From Gammaproteobacteria bacterium (lineage in GTDB: Bacteria > Pseudomonadota > Gammaproteobacteria > Steroidobacterales > Rariloculaceae), in the NCBI GenBank assembly GCA_022826245.1, contig JAJDVG010000010.1:1-64000 (forward strand): a stretch of DNA of 64,000 nt. The letters are read 5' to 3'. The notes under the pieces were generated by a model, which saw only the letters and a program-made list of their open reading frames with translations, was not told the origin of the DNA and did not search any database. Shown here piece after piece: positions 1-7,782 of this stretch. A program made the translations under genes and the position numbers. Each line of letters begins with the position of its first letter. Positions within the stretch are counted from its first letter, which is position 1.

Positions 1-1
1 C

Positions 2-1876
2 TACAACAACAACCTCGTCCATGAGCAGGGGCCGCCCACGTATTGGGAGACCGGCATCCACCCGGGCAACATGGACAGCCAGAACTTCCGCGCCAGCATC
101 CTGTTCCAGCCGCACGACCGGCTCAGCGTGCTCGGCCGCGCAGAGTTCAACTCGATCTGGAGCGACTCCGACGCGCCGTACCAGCCGAATCCGAGACGCT
201 TCAGGAACCCGTTCGACCCTTCGGGCTGGGGTCAATCGCAATACTACGCTTACTCCGAGAGCCAACTTAACGACACCGAGTTTGACCCGTACACGCTCGC
301 CCACAACGTACGCGACGGCTACATGGAGTCGGTGACCAATCTCTTCAGCCTTGATGTCACCTACAACTTCCAGAACGGACTGCAGTTCAACTCGCGCACC
401 GGCTACCAGGACAACGACCTGCGCACCACCGGCGATACGGATGCGACGCGCGCCACGGGCCAGCACTGGCGCATCGACGTAGGGCCCGATAACGACTATT
501 ACAACCAGGAGTTCACGCTGCTGTCGCCAGCAGACAACCGGATGACGTGGATCGTCGGCACGGCCTGGTATCACCGCTTCACGCCGGTGCAGGTCGCGAC
601 CGACACCTGGCTCAATGGCGCCTGCGGATACCAACCATCTACCGGACAAATACAGGAGTGTCTAGTGGAGGATCGTCGGCCGCATCGGCGCCTAATGGCC
701 GACGTCTACACGATCCAGCGGCACGCGGGGCTGTTCGGGCAGCTCACCTACGACATCTCCGATACGCTCGAGCTCGAGTTCGGCGCACGGATGTCCTGGG
801 ACAACAACATCAACTATCTGCGGGTACACCTCATGTGGGACCAGGAGGCCCCTCCTGGGTATAGGGGTCCGCCGATTCCTGTGGGGCCGTGTCGCGACCC
901 CGAGTTCATCCGGCCGGCGCCTTTCGACGCATACAACTGTCTCAATGCGGTCACGCTCGACCAAGATCGTGCAAAGTTCAAGGAAGACGAGCCGACCTGG
1001 AAAATCGGCCTGAACTGGACGCCGGGCGACGAGCACTTCATCTACGGCTTCTATTCCCGGGGCTACAAGTCCGGTGGCGTGGACGGCGGCACACGCTTTG
1101 AAAACGAGATCGTCGACCACTACGAATTCGGTTACAAATCGACGCTGCTCGACGGCAGGATGCAGGTTCAGGCGGCTGCGTTCTACATGGATTACCAGGA
1201 AATGCAGCAGGAGGCTTTCCACATTCTGTTCGAGCCAGGTCAGCGTTCCAACAACGACGGCATCATCAACGTTGGCGAATCGACGATCGAGGGCATCGAA
1301 CTCGAAATCGATGCGCAGTTCGGCAACTTCGGCCTGAACTTCGGCGCCGGCCTCGTCGATTCCGCACTCGGCGGATTCTCAACGGTCGATATTCGATTGC
1401 TTGACACCAGTGTGATCAATCCCGGTCAATTGCGTCGCGGTTGTCGGCCCGGCGAGGCGCCCGACACACTCGCCCCAGGCGACATCTTTCCATGCTTCGA
1501 TTATGTCAACAGCCCCGCCTACATCGATCTGGCCGCGACGAGCAACCTGTTCTCACCGGAATTCTCGTGGAACATGGCGATCGATTACGCGATTCCGCTC
1601 GACAACGGGGCAACGGTACGGCCGAGAATGTCGTACAGCTACGCTGACGCGGCATACTCGTCGCTTTTCCAGACAGACGACTACTACCGCACAGACGAGC
1701 GCAACCTCACGAACTTCTCGATCAGCTACGAGCGCGACGCTTGGGCGGCCTATCTGTTCTGCAACAACTGCGCGGATGAGGTCTACATCACGTCGGCGGT
1801 AAACAACGAGCCTAGCCGCGTGGTCTACAACCCGCCGCGAACGCTTGGCGTCCGGTTCCGGTACGACTTCGAGTAA
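2..1876 (+). CDS. TonB-dependent receptor, C-terminal part (5' end outside window)
   Basis: The frame is open from the first bases of the window, so the start codon, signal peptide and plug domain lie upstream. What remains is about 624 residues of outer-membrane beta-barrel: alternating aromatic/polar strands, many N/D/Y-rich turns (for example DNDYYNQEFTLLSP), and a C-terminal strand ending LGVRFRYDFE, the pattern recognised by the barrel assembly machinery. Receptors of this family import large or scarce substrates across the outer membrane using TonB energy. The sequence resembles the large receptors of environmental proteobacteria rather than a recognisable siderophore receptor, so the substrate is unknown. 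A strong terminator follows the stop codon, so this is the end of its transcript. Two small secreted proteins lie downstream on the other strand. Confidence 0.9.
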   Translation, partial: YNNNLVHEQGPPTYWETGIHPGNMDSQNFRASILFQPHDRLSVLGRAEFNSIWSDSDAPYQPNPRRFRNPFDPSGWGQSQYYAYSESQLNDTEFDPYTLAHNVRDGYMESVTNLFSLDVTYNFQNGLQFNSRTGYQDNDLRTTGDTDATRATGQHWRIDVGPDNDYYNQEFTLLSPADNRMTWIVGTAWYHRFTPVQVATDTWLNGACGYQPSTGQIQECLVEDRRPHRRLMADVYTIQRHAGLFGQLTYDISDTLELEFGARMSWDNNINYLRVHLMWDQEAPPGYRGPPIPVGPCRDPEFIRPAPFDAYNCLNAVTLDQDRAKFKEDEPTWKIGLNWTPGDEHFIYGFYSRGYKSGGVDGGTRFENEIVDHYEFGYKSTLLDGRMQVQAAAFYMDYQEMQQEAFHILFEPGQRSNNDGIINVGESTIEGIELEIDAQFGNFGLNFGAGLVDSALGGFSTVDIRLLDTSVINPGQLRRGCRPGEAPDTLAPGDIFPCFDYVNSPAYIDLAATSNLFSPEFSWNMAIDYAIPLDNGATVRPRMSYSYADAAYSSLFQTDDYYRTDERNLTNFSISYERDAWAAYLFCNNCADEVYITSAVNNEPSRVVYNPPRTLGVRFRYDFE

Positions 1877-1902
1877 CGCACTCCGACAACAAGGTCGGTA
1901 TG

Positions 1903-1934
1903 GCGGCGACCCCAACAGGGTCGCCGCTTTTTTT
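1903..1934 (+). terminator. Rho-independent terminator after the TonB-dependent receptor
   Basis: A perfect 10 bp stem (GCGGCGACCC pairing with GGGTCGCCGC) closes a 5-base loop and is followed directly by seven T residues. It begins 26 bases after the receptor stop codon. It is the clearest intrinsic terminator in the window. Confidence 0.92.
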
Positions 1935-2083
1935 GGGCTGGTAATCCAATCCCATGCGTACATGAGCCCGAACGGCGGTTACCCGGACGGACTGCGGGAA
2001 GCAGCCCAGGCGCGCCGCAAATTCGCCGAACGTCACAGAAACGAGCCTTGACGGCCCGACCAGGCGCCCGCAAAAATGTTCCC

Positions 2084-2578
2084 GTGAGCGCATCCATCGA
2101 CGTCCTCGCCGTCGCCGAGGCCCTGGAAGAGTCCGGCATGGACACGCGCCAGGCCCATGTCTGCGCCACGCAGATGCACCTGGTCGCCAACGCCCGCAAG
2201 GCGGTCACGCGACCGGAACTCACCGCCGCGCTCGGTCAACTCAAGGCCGAACTCCTTGAACGCATCGCGCAGAGCGAGCGGGGTCTCGTCGAGCGCACCG
2301 CGGAGAGCGAGCGAGGCCTCATCGAGCGCATCGCGGAGAACGAGCGAGGCCTCATCGAACGCATCGCGGAGAGCGAGCGCGGCCTCGTCGAACGCATCGC
2401 GGAGAGCGAGCGGGGCCTCGTCGAACGCATCGCGGAGAGCGAGCGAGGCCTCATCGAGCGCATCGCGGAAACGGAGCGGCGCATGATGGATCGCATGTCA
2501 ACGCAGTACTGGCGCCTCGTCGGCACGATGACCGCGCTGCTCGGTTTGGCGGTCGCCGCCATGCGTTACCTGCCCTGA
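2084..2578 (+). CDS. DUF1640-like coiled-coil membrane protein with six hendecad repeats
   Basis: About 164 residues from a GTG codon; a TTG 36 bases upstream is also possible and neither has a good ribosome binding site. The N-terminal 45 residues form a short helical region (IDVLAVAEALEESGMD). Residues 65-130 are six near-identical 11-residue repeats of the form ERGL(V/I)ERIAES, and the C-terminus is one membrane helix (LVGTMTALLGLAVAAM). This layout (helical head, long coiled coil, C-terminal anchor) resembles DUF1640/CCDC90-type proteins, whose bacterial role is unclear. An 11-residue period predicts a right-handed rather than classical heptad coiled coil. A shorter relative without repeats lies between ftsX and rpoH. 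The family assignment is by architecture only. Confidence 0.65.
   Translation: MSASIDVLAVAEALEESGMDTRQAHVCATQMHLVANARKAVTRPELTAALGQLKAELLERIAQSERGLVERTAESERGLIERIAENERGLIERIAESERGLVERIAESERGLVERIAESERGLIERIAETERRMMDRMSTQYWRLVGTMTALLGLAVAAMRYLP
2276..2473 (+). repeat. Six tandem 33 bp coding repeats
   Basis: Exactly 198 bases, six units of 33 bases, each encoding ERGL(V/I)ERIAE plus S, N or T. Units differ mostly at silent or conservative positions. They lie in frame inside the coiled-coil gene, so copy number can change without breaking the reading frame. Confidence 0.95.
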
Positions 2579-2671
2579 CCGGCTCTCCCCTCTTTCGATC
2601 GCGCGCAGCCAAGGGAGGAACGGCCGTTCCTCTGAGGCCCTTGTCTGTTCCGTGTGCGGGCCGGTCGACCG

Positions 2672-3142
2672 CTAGCGATCGCGATTCCGTCGTCGTTCCG
2701 CCGCCCGGTCGATGCGGACGTCTTCGCCATACAGCACCGAGCCGTCCGGAAGCGTTGCGTCGATCATGTGAATGAAGCGGCTGCCTTCTTCCCTGGGCGG
2801 GTGGCCGATGACGTGAATCGGATCGCCGGGCTTGAAGGTTTCGGGAGACCAACCGTTGCGAAGCAGGACGTTCGGCGTCCCGCCCTCCGCGATCCAGTTT
2901 TCCACCTGGCCATCTGCGTTGACGACGTCAATGAAGATCCGTACATGCGGATTGTTGTAGCGGAAATCCGTAACGGTGCCTTCGACTTCGATCTCGCTAG
3001 ACAGGATGTAGACCGACGATGGTGCGTGGTGGGCGACGGTCGTGCCCGCCGCAAGCGCCGCAATAGCAAGCAGTACCGGCATGTACGCCCTTTTGGCCCT
3101 GTCGGCCGCGTTGCGATTCTTCGTGCTCGTAACCATTTTCAT
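2672..3142 (-). CDS. DUF6152-type small exported protein
   Basis: A 156-residue protein with a hydrophobic N-terminal segment (VLLAIAALAAGTTVAHH) that looks like a signal peptide. The mature part has the DUF6152 pattern: AHHAPSSVY, a beta segment VEGTVTDFRYNNPHVRIFIDV, a GTPNVLLRNGW motif, and KPGDPIHVIGHPPREEG near the end. That order matches the small periplasmic OB-like domains of this family, often found beside secreted oxidoreductases or other unknown exported proteins. No enzymatic residues are evident. An AGGGG ribosome binding site precedes the ATG. The next gene upstream on the same strand is another exported protein of unknown function, about 90 bases away, so they may share a transcript. 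Confidence 0.75.
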   Translation of the reverse strand: MKMVTSTKNRNAADRAKRAYMPVLLAIAALAAGTTVAHHAPSSVYILSSEIEVEGTVTDFRYNNPHVRIFIDVVNADGQVENWIAEGGTPNVLLRNGWSPETFKPGDPIHVIGHPPREEGSRFIHMIDATLPDGSVLYGEDVRIDRAAERRRNRDR

Positions 3143-3231
3143 GTCCCCTGGTTTTCGCTTTCGTTACCGAGAATGTCCTGGCGGTTCGCGTGGCGTTACG
3201 CCACCGGCGACAGTTGCCGACTCCGGCGCCG

Positions 3232-4056
3232 CTACCGTTGCCCGGGTATGAACGAGCAATCGTACTCGTGATGAACGAGTGCGAGATCGTCGGCCCGCCG
3301 CCACTTCTTGTCCCACATCAGCGGCGATGCCAGGACTTCGCTGTCCTGGATCGTCAAGACCATGTTGAGCTGCTTCCCGTCGTCGCTCAGCACGTATCGC
3401 TCGACACCGGTGAGTTGGTCGCTGTGCTTGAGCCCCAGCGCCTGGCCGACGTAGAACGGGTTTGCGGCCACGTGCGACGTTTCGATCACGAGCGCGCCGT
3501 CTTCGATACGGGCCAGCGAATAGCCGAAGTGGAGATGCTCTTCAGGCGGCGGCGGAGCGCTGTCCGCCCAGTGGATGATCCGCTGCGAATCGTGCGTCTC
3601 GTAAAAGAACTCCAGGTGATCGTCGTGTGCGGTGATGCGCAACGGCATGACGGAAACCGAAATGGCGAAGTAGCCGTATCGCGTGCAGATGTCCTCGAGG
3701 TTGTCGACGATCGTTCGCGAATCCCATTCCGCCTGCACGGACGGAACCAGAGCGTTGCGGAAATCCTGAGCCCCGACCGCCGACGCTTCCCCGGAGAGCG
3801 CCCCAATCGGGCGGTCATCGTTGGCCGGATCATCAAGCAGCGCTGCAAAGTGCGCGATCTGATCCACCGTGCAGCCCCAGAAACAGAAATAGTCCTCCGA
3901 GACCCACCCCGGGTCGTCCGGCAACGTCAGCGTGGTGCTCCACACCCCCTCGAAATCCGCGCGCGTTTGCGCCGCCACAGGCGCCGCCGCGAGCATGCCC
4001 ACCGCCGCGGCGACGATGACTCCGGCGTAGTTCTGGATCAGTTCGGTCCTGTTCAT
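3232..4056 (-). CDS. Exported protein of unknown function (274 aa)
   Basis: I do not recognise a family. The N-terminus is a clear signal peptide (GVIVAAAVGMLAAAPVAAQ) with cleavage expected after AQ. The mature protein starts with DFEGVWSTTLTLPDD, an opening seen in many secreted lipocalin-like or steroid/terpene-associated unknowns, and contains an early Cys pair (YFCFWGC) and a late Cys that could form disulphides. The middle (EWDSRTIVDNLEDICTRYG, then DDHLEFFYE) looks like an antiparallel beta fold. The gene lies upstream of and on the same strand as the DUF6152 gene. The EGVW opening is often seen next to TonB-dependent receptors, but no direct link is shown here. Confidence 0.7.
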   Translation of the reverse strand: MNRTELIQNYAGVIVAAAVGMLAAAPVAAQTRADFEGVWSTTLTLPDDPGWVSEDYFCFWGCTVDQIAHFAALLDDPANDDRPIGALSGEASAVGAQDFRNALVPSVQAEWDSRTIVDNLEDICTRYGYFAISVSVMPLRITAHDDHLEFFYETHDSQRIIHWADSAPPPPEEHLHFGYSLARIEDGALVIETSHVAANPFYVGQALGLKHSDQLTGVERYVLSDDGKQLNMVLTIQDSEVLASPLMWDKKWRRADDLALVHHEYDCSFIPGQR

Positions 4057-4173
4057 CTTGTTTTCCCCAACTTCATTTCAACGGTGCGGTCTCGTCTGCA
4101 TTCGGTAAACGCGACTCGCCGACACAGGGTATCTTGCCGGAATTCGTGAGCCTGCTCAATTTACGGACAGAGC

Positions 4174-4779
4174 TCAGTGCCAGGGACTCGCGATGATGTA
4201 GTCCAGCGGAAACTCGTCGTATTCGCCTTTCGTGGTTGTAAAAGCGCGATTCGAGTAGAGCAGCGGTTTCACGCCGCCGTTCACGATGACGTCCTTGACC
4301 TCGCCGATGATGACCGCATGAGTGTGCGCGACCAGCATTTCCTCAACGGCGCAATCGAACGCGGCCAGCGCCTCGGCAAGCACCGGCGCCCCGGTGATCA
4401 GCTCCGTCCAGGTGCCGTAGTCGAAACGGTCTTCGTCCTCGCTTCCGAGCATGTTGGCGAAGCGTTTCGCCAGCTCTTCCTGGCTCTGGGCGAGTATGTT
4501 GATGCTCATGCAGCGGCTCTCGGCGATCTGTTGAAAACTGTTGCCGCTGAAGTTTATGCAGGCGAGCAGTCGCGGCGGCTCCGCCGAAAAGGAGCAGACG
4601 GCGCTTGCGGTCAGCCCCGATCGGGCCTCGCCGTTGCGGGTGGCGACGATATTCACGGCCCCGGTCAGCAACGCCATGCCGTCGCGGAACCGGTCCGCAT
4701 CGATTTTGGTTCCTCGAAAGTACCTTTCCATGCGCCACGCGAGCCTGTCGCTCAAGTCGAGCAATCGATGGTCGCTCAT
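4174..4779 (-). CDS. Flavin reductase-like domain protein
   Basis: A 201-residue protein whose residues 30-180 have the flavin reductase-like (HpaC/split-barrel FMN-binding) pattern: MALLTGAVNIVATRNGE, then GLTASAVCSFSAEPPRLLACIN, then FANMLGSEDEDRFDYGTW. These enzymes reduce free FMN or FAD with NAD(P)H and pass it to a partner oxygenase. The possible partner here is the HpaB-type oxygenase about 23 kb away; such pairs are usually adjacent, so the pairing is only an inference. The N-terminal 25 residues are longer than in short HpaC proteins. The gene lies downstream of tRNA-Phe on the same strand. The start ATG has no obvious ribosome binding site. Confidence 0.85.
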   Translation of the reverse strand: MSDHRLLDLSDRLAWRMERYFRGTKIDADRFRDGMALLTGAVNIVATRNGEARSGLTASAVCSFSAEPPRLLACINFSGNSFQQIAESRCMSINILAQSQEELAKRFANMLGSEDEDRFDYGTWTELITGAPVLAEALAAFDCAVEEMLVAHTHAVIIGEVKDVIVNGGVKPLLYSNRAFTTTKGEYDEFPLDYIIASPWH

Positions 4780-4992
4780 TTTATTCGAAACGGCGCCGGC
4801 CCGCTGCGGAACAGGTCATCCGGGCGGCCGCGTTGGCGCACGATATTTTCGTGGCGCACGACACGAGCATCGCTTCCAGCGGACGGATGCTTTGTCTGTC
4901 TCGCCACGTTGCATTACTTGTCCGACGGGCCGTCGGCAGTACTGCGTACCGCGATACCGTCCAGCACGCGGTGAGTAGTCCTGCGAAAAGGA

Positions 4993-5068
<76 letters not shown>

Positions 5069-5104
5069 AATTTTCGGGCTTTGCAAGCGGCGCGGCGGGC
5101 GAGT

Positions 5105-5133
5105 ATTACAACGGCGCCCCGCGCGCTAGTCAA
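5105..5133 (-). promoter_or_regulatory. Sigma-70 promoter of tRNA-Phe with GC-rich discriminator
   Basis: On the minus strand TTGACT (5128-5133) and TGTAAT (5105-5110) are separated by exactly 17 bases, each one base from consensus. The predicted transcription start is about 30 bases before the mature tRNA. The bases after the -10 box are almost all G or C, the discriminator type associated with stringent control of stable RNA promoters. Confidence 0.75.
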
Positions 5134-5321
5134 GGAATCGGGGCACGCATCGGCCGTTCTCGTTTTGCCCGTCGATATCTTTCCCGGATCGGGTTCGGCG
5201 GTCGATTCGGCGCGCGCCGCACCGGAACGGCAGGGCGTCTTTGACATGCAGTTGAGCGGTCGCTAGGCTGACCCCGCATCGCACGACACCGGCGCCTACG
5301 CCGGCCGGCAACCCCATCCGA

Positions 5322-6614
5322 ATGGTATCCGCACCAGCCCGTTTGCCGCCGGACATCGAGTCCGAGCCGCTTGCCGCCTATTTCGAACGTGTGCGCGGCA
5401 CGACGCTCGAGCTGGCGGCGCCGCTGACGCCGGAGGATCAGGTCGTGCAAACGATCCCCGAGGTCAGCCCGACCAAGTGGCATCTCGCCCACGTCACGTG
5501 GTTCTTCGAACGTTTCTGCCTGCTCGCCCACGACAGCGGCTATCGGCAGTTCGACGAGCGCTACCACCATCTGTTCAATTCCTACTACTACACGGCGGGC
5601 GACATGCACCGCCGGGCCGACAGGGGCCTGTTGAGCCGCCCGACTGTCGAAGAAATCTGCAAGTACCGCGAGCACGTCGATACCGCGATGCTCGAACTCA
5701 TCGAGCGATGCGCCGACGATCCGGACTTCGCGTTTCTCGTGACGCTCGGCCTCAACCACGAGCAGCAACACCAGGAGCTTCTGCTTACGGACATCAAGCA
5801 CGTGCTGTTCGTCAATCCGCTCGGACCGGCCTACTCGCCTCCGTTGACGGCCTGGCCGCAGTCGGCTGTGGGCGAGGCGACGGTGCCCGAGTTCGTCGAG
5901 TTCGAAGGCGGCCAGCGTGAAATCGGCGCCGACGGGCAAGGCTTTCGCTTCGACAATGAAACACCGCGCCACAGCGTGATCGTGGCCGACCACGCGATCG
6001 CGAACCGCCTGATCACGAACGGGGAATACCGCCAGTTCATCGACGACGGCGGTTATCGCGATCCGGCCGTCTGGCTCTCCGACGGTTGGGCAAGAATCCG
6101 CGCCGAAGGCTGGAACCGGCCGCTTTGCTGGTCCGAGGACATGACGAGGGAGTTCACCCTGCGCGGCTGGCAGGAGATCGATCCGCACTCGCCGGTCTGC
6201 CATGTGAGCTTCTACGAGGCCGATGCTTTCGCCCGCCGGGCCGGCGCTCGCCTGCCGACGGAAGCCGAATGGGAACTCGCCGCCGCGGATACGGACGTCG
6301 CCGGCAACCTGCTCGACTCGGCCAATCTTCACCCCGTGGCCGGCGCCGGTGCGACGGCTACCGGCAGCGGGATCGACCAGCTATGGGGCGACGTCTGGGA
6401 ATGGACGGCATCGAGCTACGACGCCTATCCCGGCTTCGTACCGCTCGCCGGATCGCTCGGCGAATACAACGGCAAGTTCATGTGCAACCAGAAGGTCGTG
6501 CGCGGCGGTTCCTGCGCCACGTCCAGCGATCACATCCGCGCAAGCTACCGCAGCTTCTTCTATCCGCACGATCGATGGCAGTTCCTCGGCTTTCGGTTGG
6601 CGAGAGATCTCTAG
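5322..6614 (+). CDS. egtB: Hercynylcysteine sulfoxide synthase EgtB
   Basis: A 430-residue non-haem iron enzyme of ergothioneine synthesis that joins trimethylhistidine (hercynine) to a thiol donor using oxygen. The N-terminal DinB-like domain carries the iron ligands: His57 region (KWHLAHVTWFFE) and His146/His150 in HEQQHQE. The C-terminal half is the formylglycine-generating-enzyme-like fold, with RLPTEAEWELAA, WGDVWEWTASSY and a final VVRGGSCATSSDHIRASYRS. The length is typical. It is followed 28 bases later by egtD, the preceding pathway step, so the two form an operon. No egtA, egtC or egtE is nearby, as is usual in proteobacterial two-gene clusters. An OvoA-like 5-histidylcysteine sulfoxide synthase is unlikely because the fused methyltransferase domain is absent. 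Confidence 0.93.
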   Translation: MVSAPARLPPDIESEPLAAYFERVRGTTLELAAPLTPEDQVVQTIPEVSPTKWHLAHVTWFFERFCLLAHDSGYRQFDERYHHLFNSYYYTAGDMHRRADRGLLSRPTVEEICKYREHVDTAMLELIERCADDPDFAFLVTLGLNHEQQHQELLLTDIKHVLFVNPLGPAYSPPLTAWPQSAVGEATVPEFVEFEGGQREIGADGQGFRFDNETPRHSVIVADHAIANRLITNGEYRQFIDDGGYRDPAVWLSDGWARIRAEGWNRPLCWSEDMTREFTLRGWQEIDPHSPVCHVSFYEADAFARRAGARLPTEAEWELAAADTDVAGNLLDSANLHPVAGAGATATGSGIDQLWGDVWEWTASSYDAYPGFVPLAGSLGEYNGKFMCNQKVVRGGSCATSSDHIRASYRSFFYPHDRWQFLGFRLARDL

Positions 6615-6642
6615 CTTCATTCATCGAAACAAGGAATCTTCC

Positions 6643-7620
6643 ATGACCACGCTCTCGGCCGCGCTCGCCATGGCCAACGATGCAACACCCGACGTTAGCG
6701 ACGACCACGCACAGATCCTCGAAGGGCTGCGTTCCAGGCAGAAATGGATCTCGCCCAAATACTTCTACGACGAGCGCGGCTCGGAACTGTTCGACGAAAT
6801 CTGCCGACTGCCCGAGTACTACCCGACGAGGACGGAGCTTGCGCTCATGGACCGGCATCTCGACGAGATCGCGCGCCTCGTCGGACCGCGCGCCTCGGTC
6901 ATCGAATTCGGAGCGGGTTCCAACGTCAAGGTCCGCAAGCTGCTCGACAGTCTCGATCGACCCGCGGCCTACGTGCCGGTCGAAATCTCGGCGGACTACC
7001 TCGTCAGGCAGGCCGAGGAACTCGCGCGCGACTACCCGGACGTTCACGTGCAGCCCGTGTTCGCGGATTTCACCCGGCCGTTCGAGCTGCCTGACCATCC
7101 CGTCACCCCGGAGCGGAATCTCGTTTTCTTCCCCGGGTCGACCATCGGCAATTTCACCCGGCCTCAGGCTGCGGATCTCCTCGAGGTCATGAAGCTCGAG
7201 GCGGGCGCCGAGGGAGCGCTCCTGATCGGCGTCGATCTGCGCAAGGATCCGGCGGTTCTGCACGCTGCCTACAACGACAGCCAGGGCGTAACGGCGGCAT
7301 TCAATCTCAACGTGCTTGAACGGTTCAATCGCGAGCTTGGCGCCAACTTCGACCTCGATAACTTTCGGCACGAGGCGATCTACGACCGGGGCGAGGGGCG
7401 CATCGAAATGCGGCTGGTCAGCAAGCGACCGCAATTGGTCGCCATCGCGGGGACACGCATTCCGTTCGCCGCGAACGAGCACATCATCACCGAGTATTCG
7501 CACAAATACTCGGTCGAGGAGTTTGTCGCGCTTGCCGAACGTGCCGGGTTCAACGCCGGCAGAACATGGATCGATGACGTTTCGCTGTTCAGCATCCACT
7601 ACATGACGGTCGCCGACTAG
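6643..7620 (+). CDS. egtD: L-histidine N-alpha-methyltransferase EgtD
   Basis: A 325-residue SAM-dependent methyltransferase that trimethylates histidine to hercynine, the first step of ergothioneine synthesis. Family hallmarks are present: QKWISPKYFYDERGSELFDE near the N-terminus, LPEYYPTRTE, the SAM-binding VIEFGAGSNVKVRKLL, FFPGSTIGNF, and IGVDLRKDP. The C-terminal region EFVALAERAGFNAGRTWIDD is also conserved. The frame is open further upstream through egtB, but the ATG used here is preceded by AAGGA at a 7-base spacing and gives the normal family length. The pair egtB-egtD should give hercynine and its sulfoxide; the final C-S lyase must come from elsewhere. Confidence 0.94.
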   Translation: MTTLSAALAMANDATPDVSDDHAQILEGLRSRQKWISPKYFYDERGSELFDEICRLPEYYPTRTELALMDRHLDEIARLVGPRASVIEFGAGSNVKVRKLLDSLDRPAAYVPVEISADYLVRQAEELARDYPDVHVQPVFADFTRPFELPDHPVTPERNLVFFPGSTIGNFTRPQAADLLEVMKLEAGAEGALLIGVDLRKDPAVLHAAYNDSQGVTAAFNLNVLERFNRELGANFDLDNFRHEAIYDRGEGRIEMRLVSKRPQLVAIAGTRIPFAANEHIITEYSHKYSVEEFVALAERAGFNAGRTWIDDVSLFSIHYMTVAD

Positions 7621-7782
7621 CCCTTGCCGCAAGAGACGATAGCGAACTGTCGTCAGGCCGGATCGCACAGAGGGCGCCGATTACGAGCGGTCAGCCTTGC
7701 CCGCTGCGTGCACGGGCGCATGTGTGGCCGCCCACGCCGCGACATGCGCGGCGCGACGCATTGCGATTATCATTTCGCGGCC

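Noticed and set aside
2276-2473. CRISPR-like array from regularly spaced 33 bp repeats
   Set aside because: The repeats are contiguous with no unique spacers and lie in frame inside a coding region.
2236-2562. Antisense frame with repeated MRSTRPRSLSA units
   Set aside because: It is the mirror of the sense coiled-coil repeat and has no start signal or independent features.
5130-6332. Minus-strand frame opposite egtB
   Set aside because: Shadow of egtB, whose iron ligands and C-terminal fold motifs are intact.
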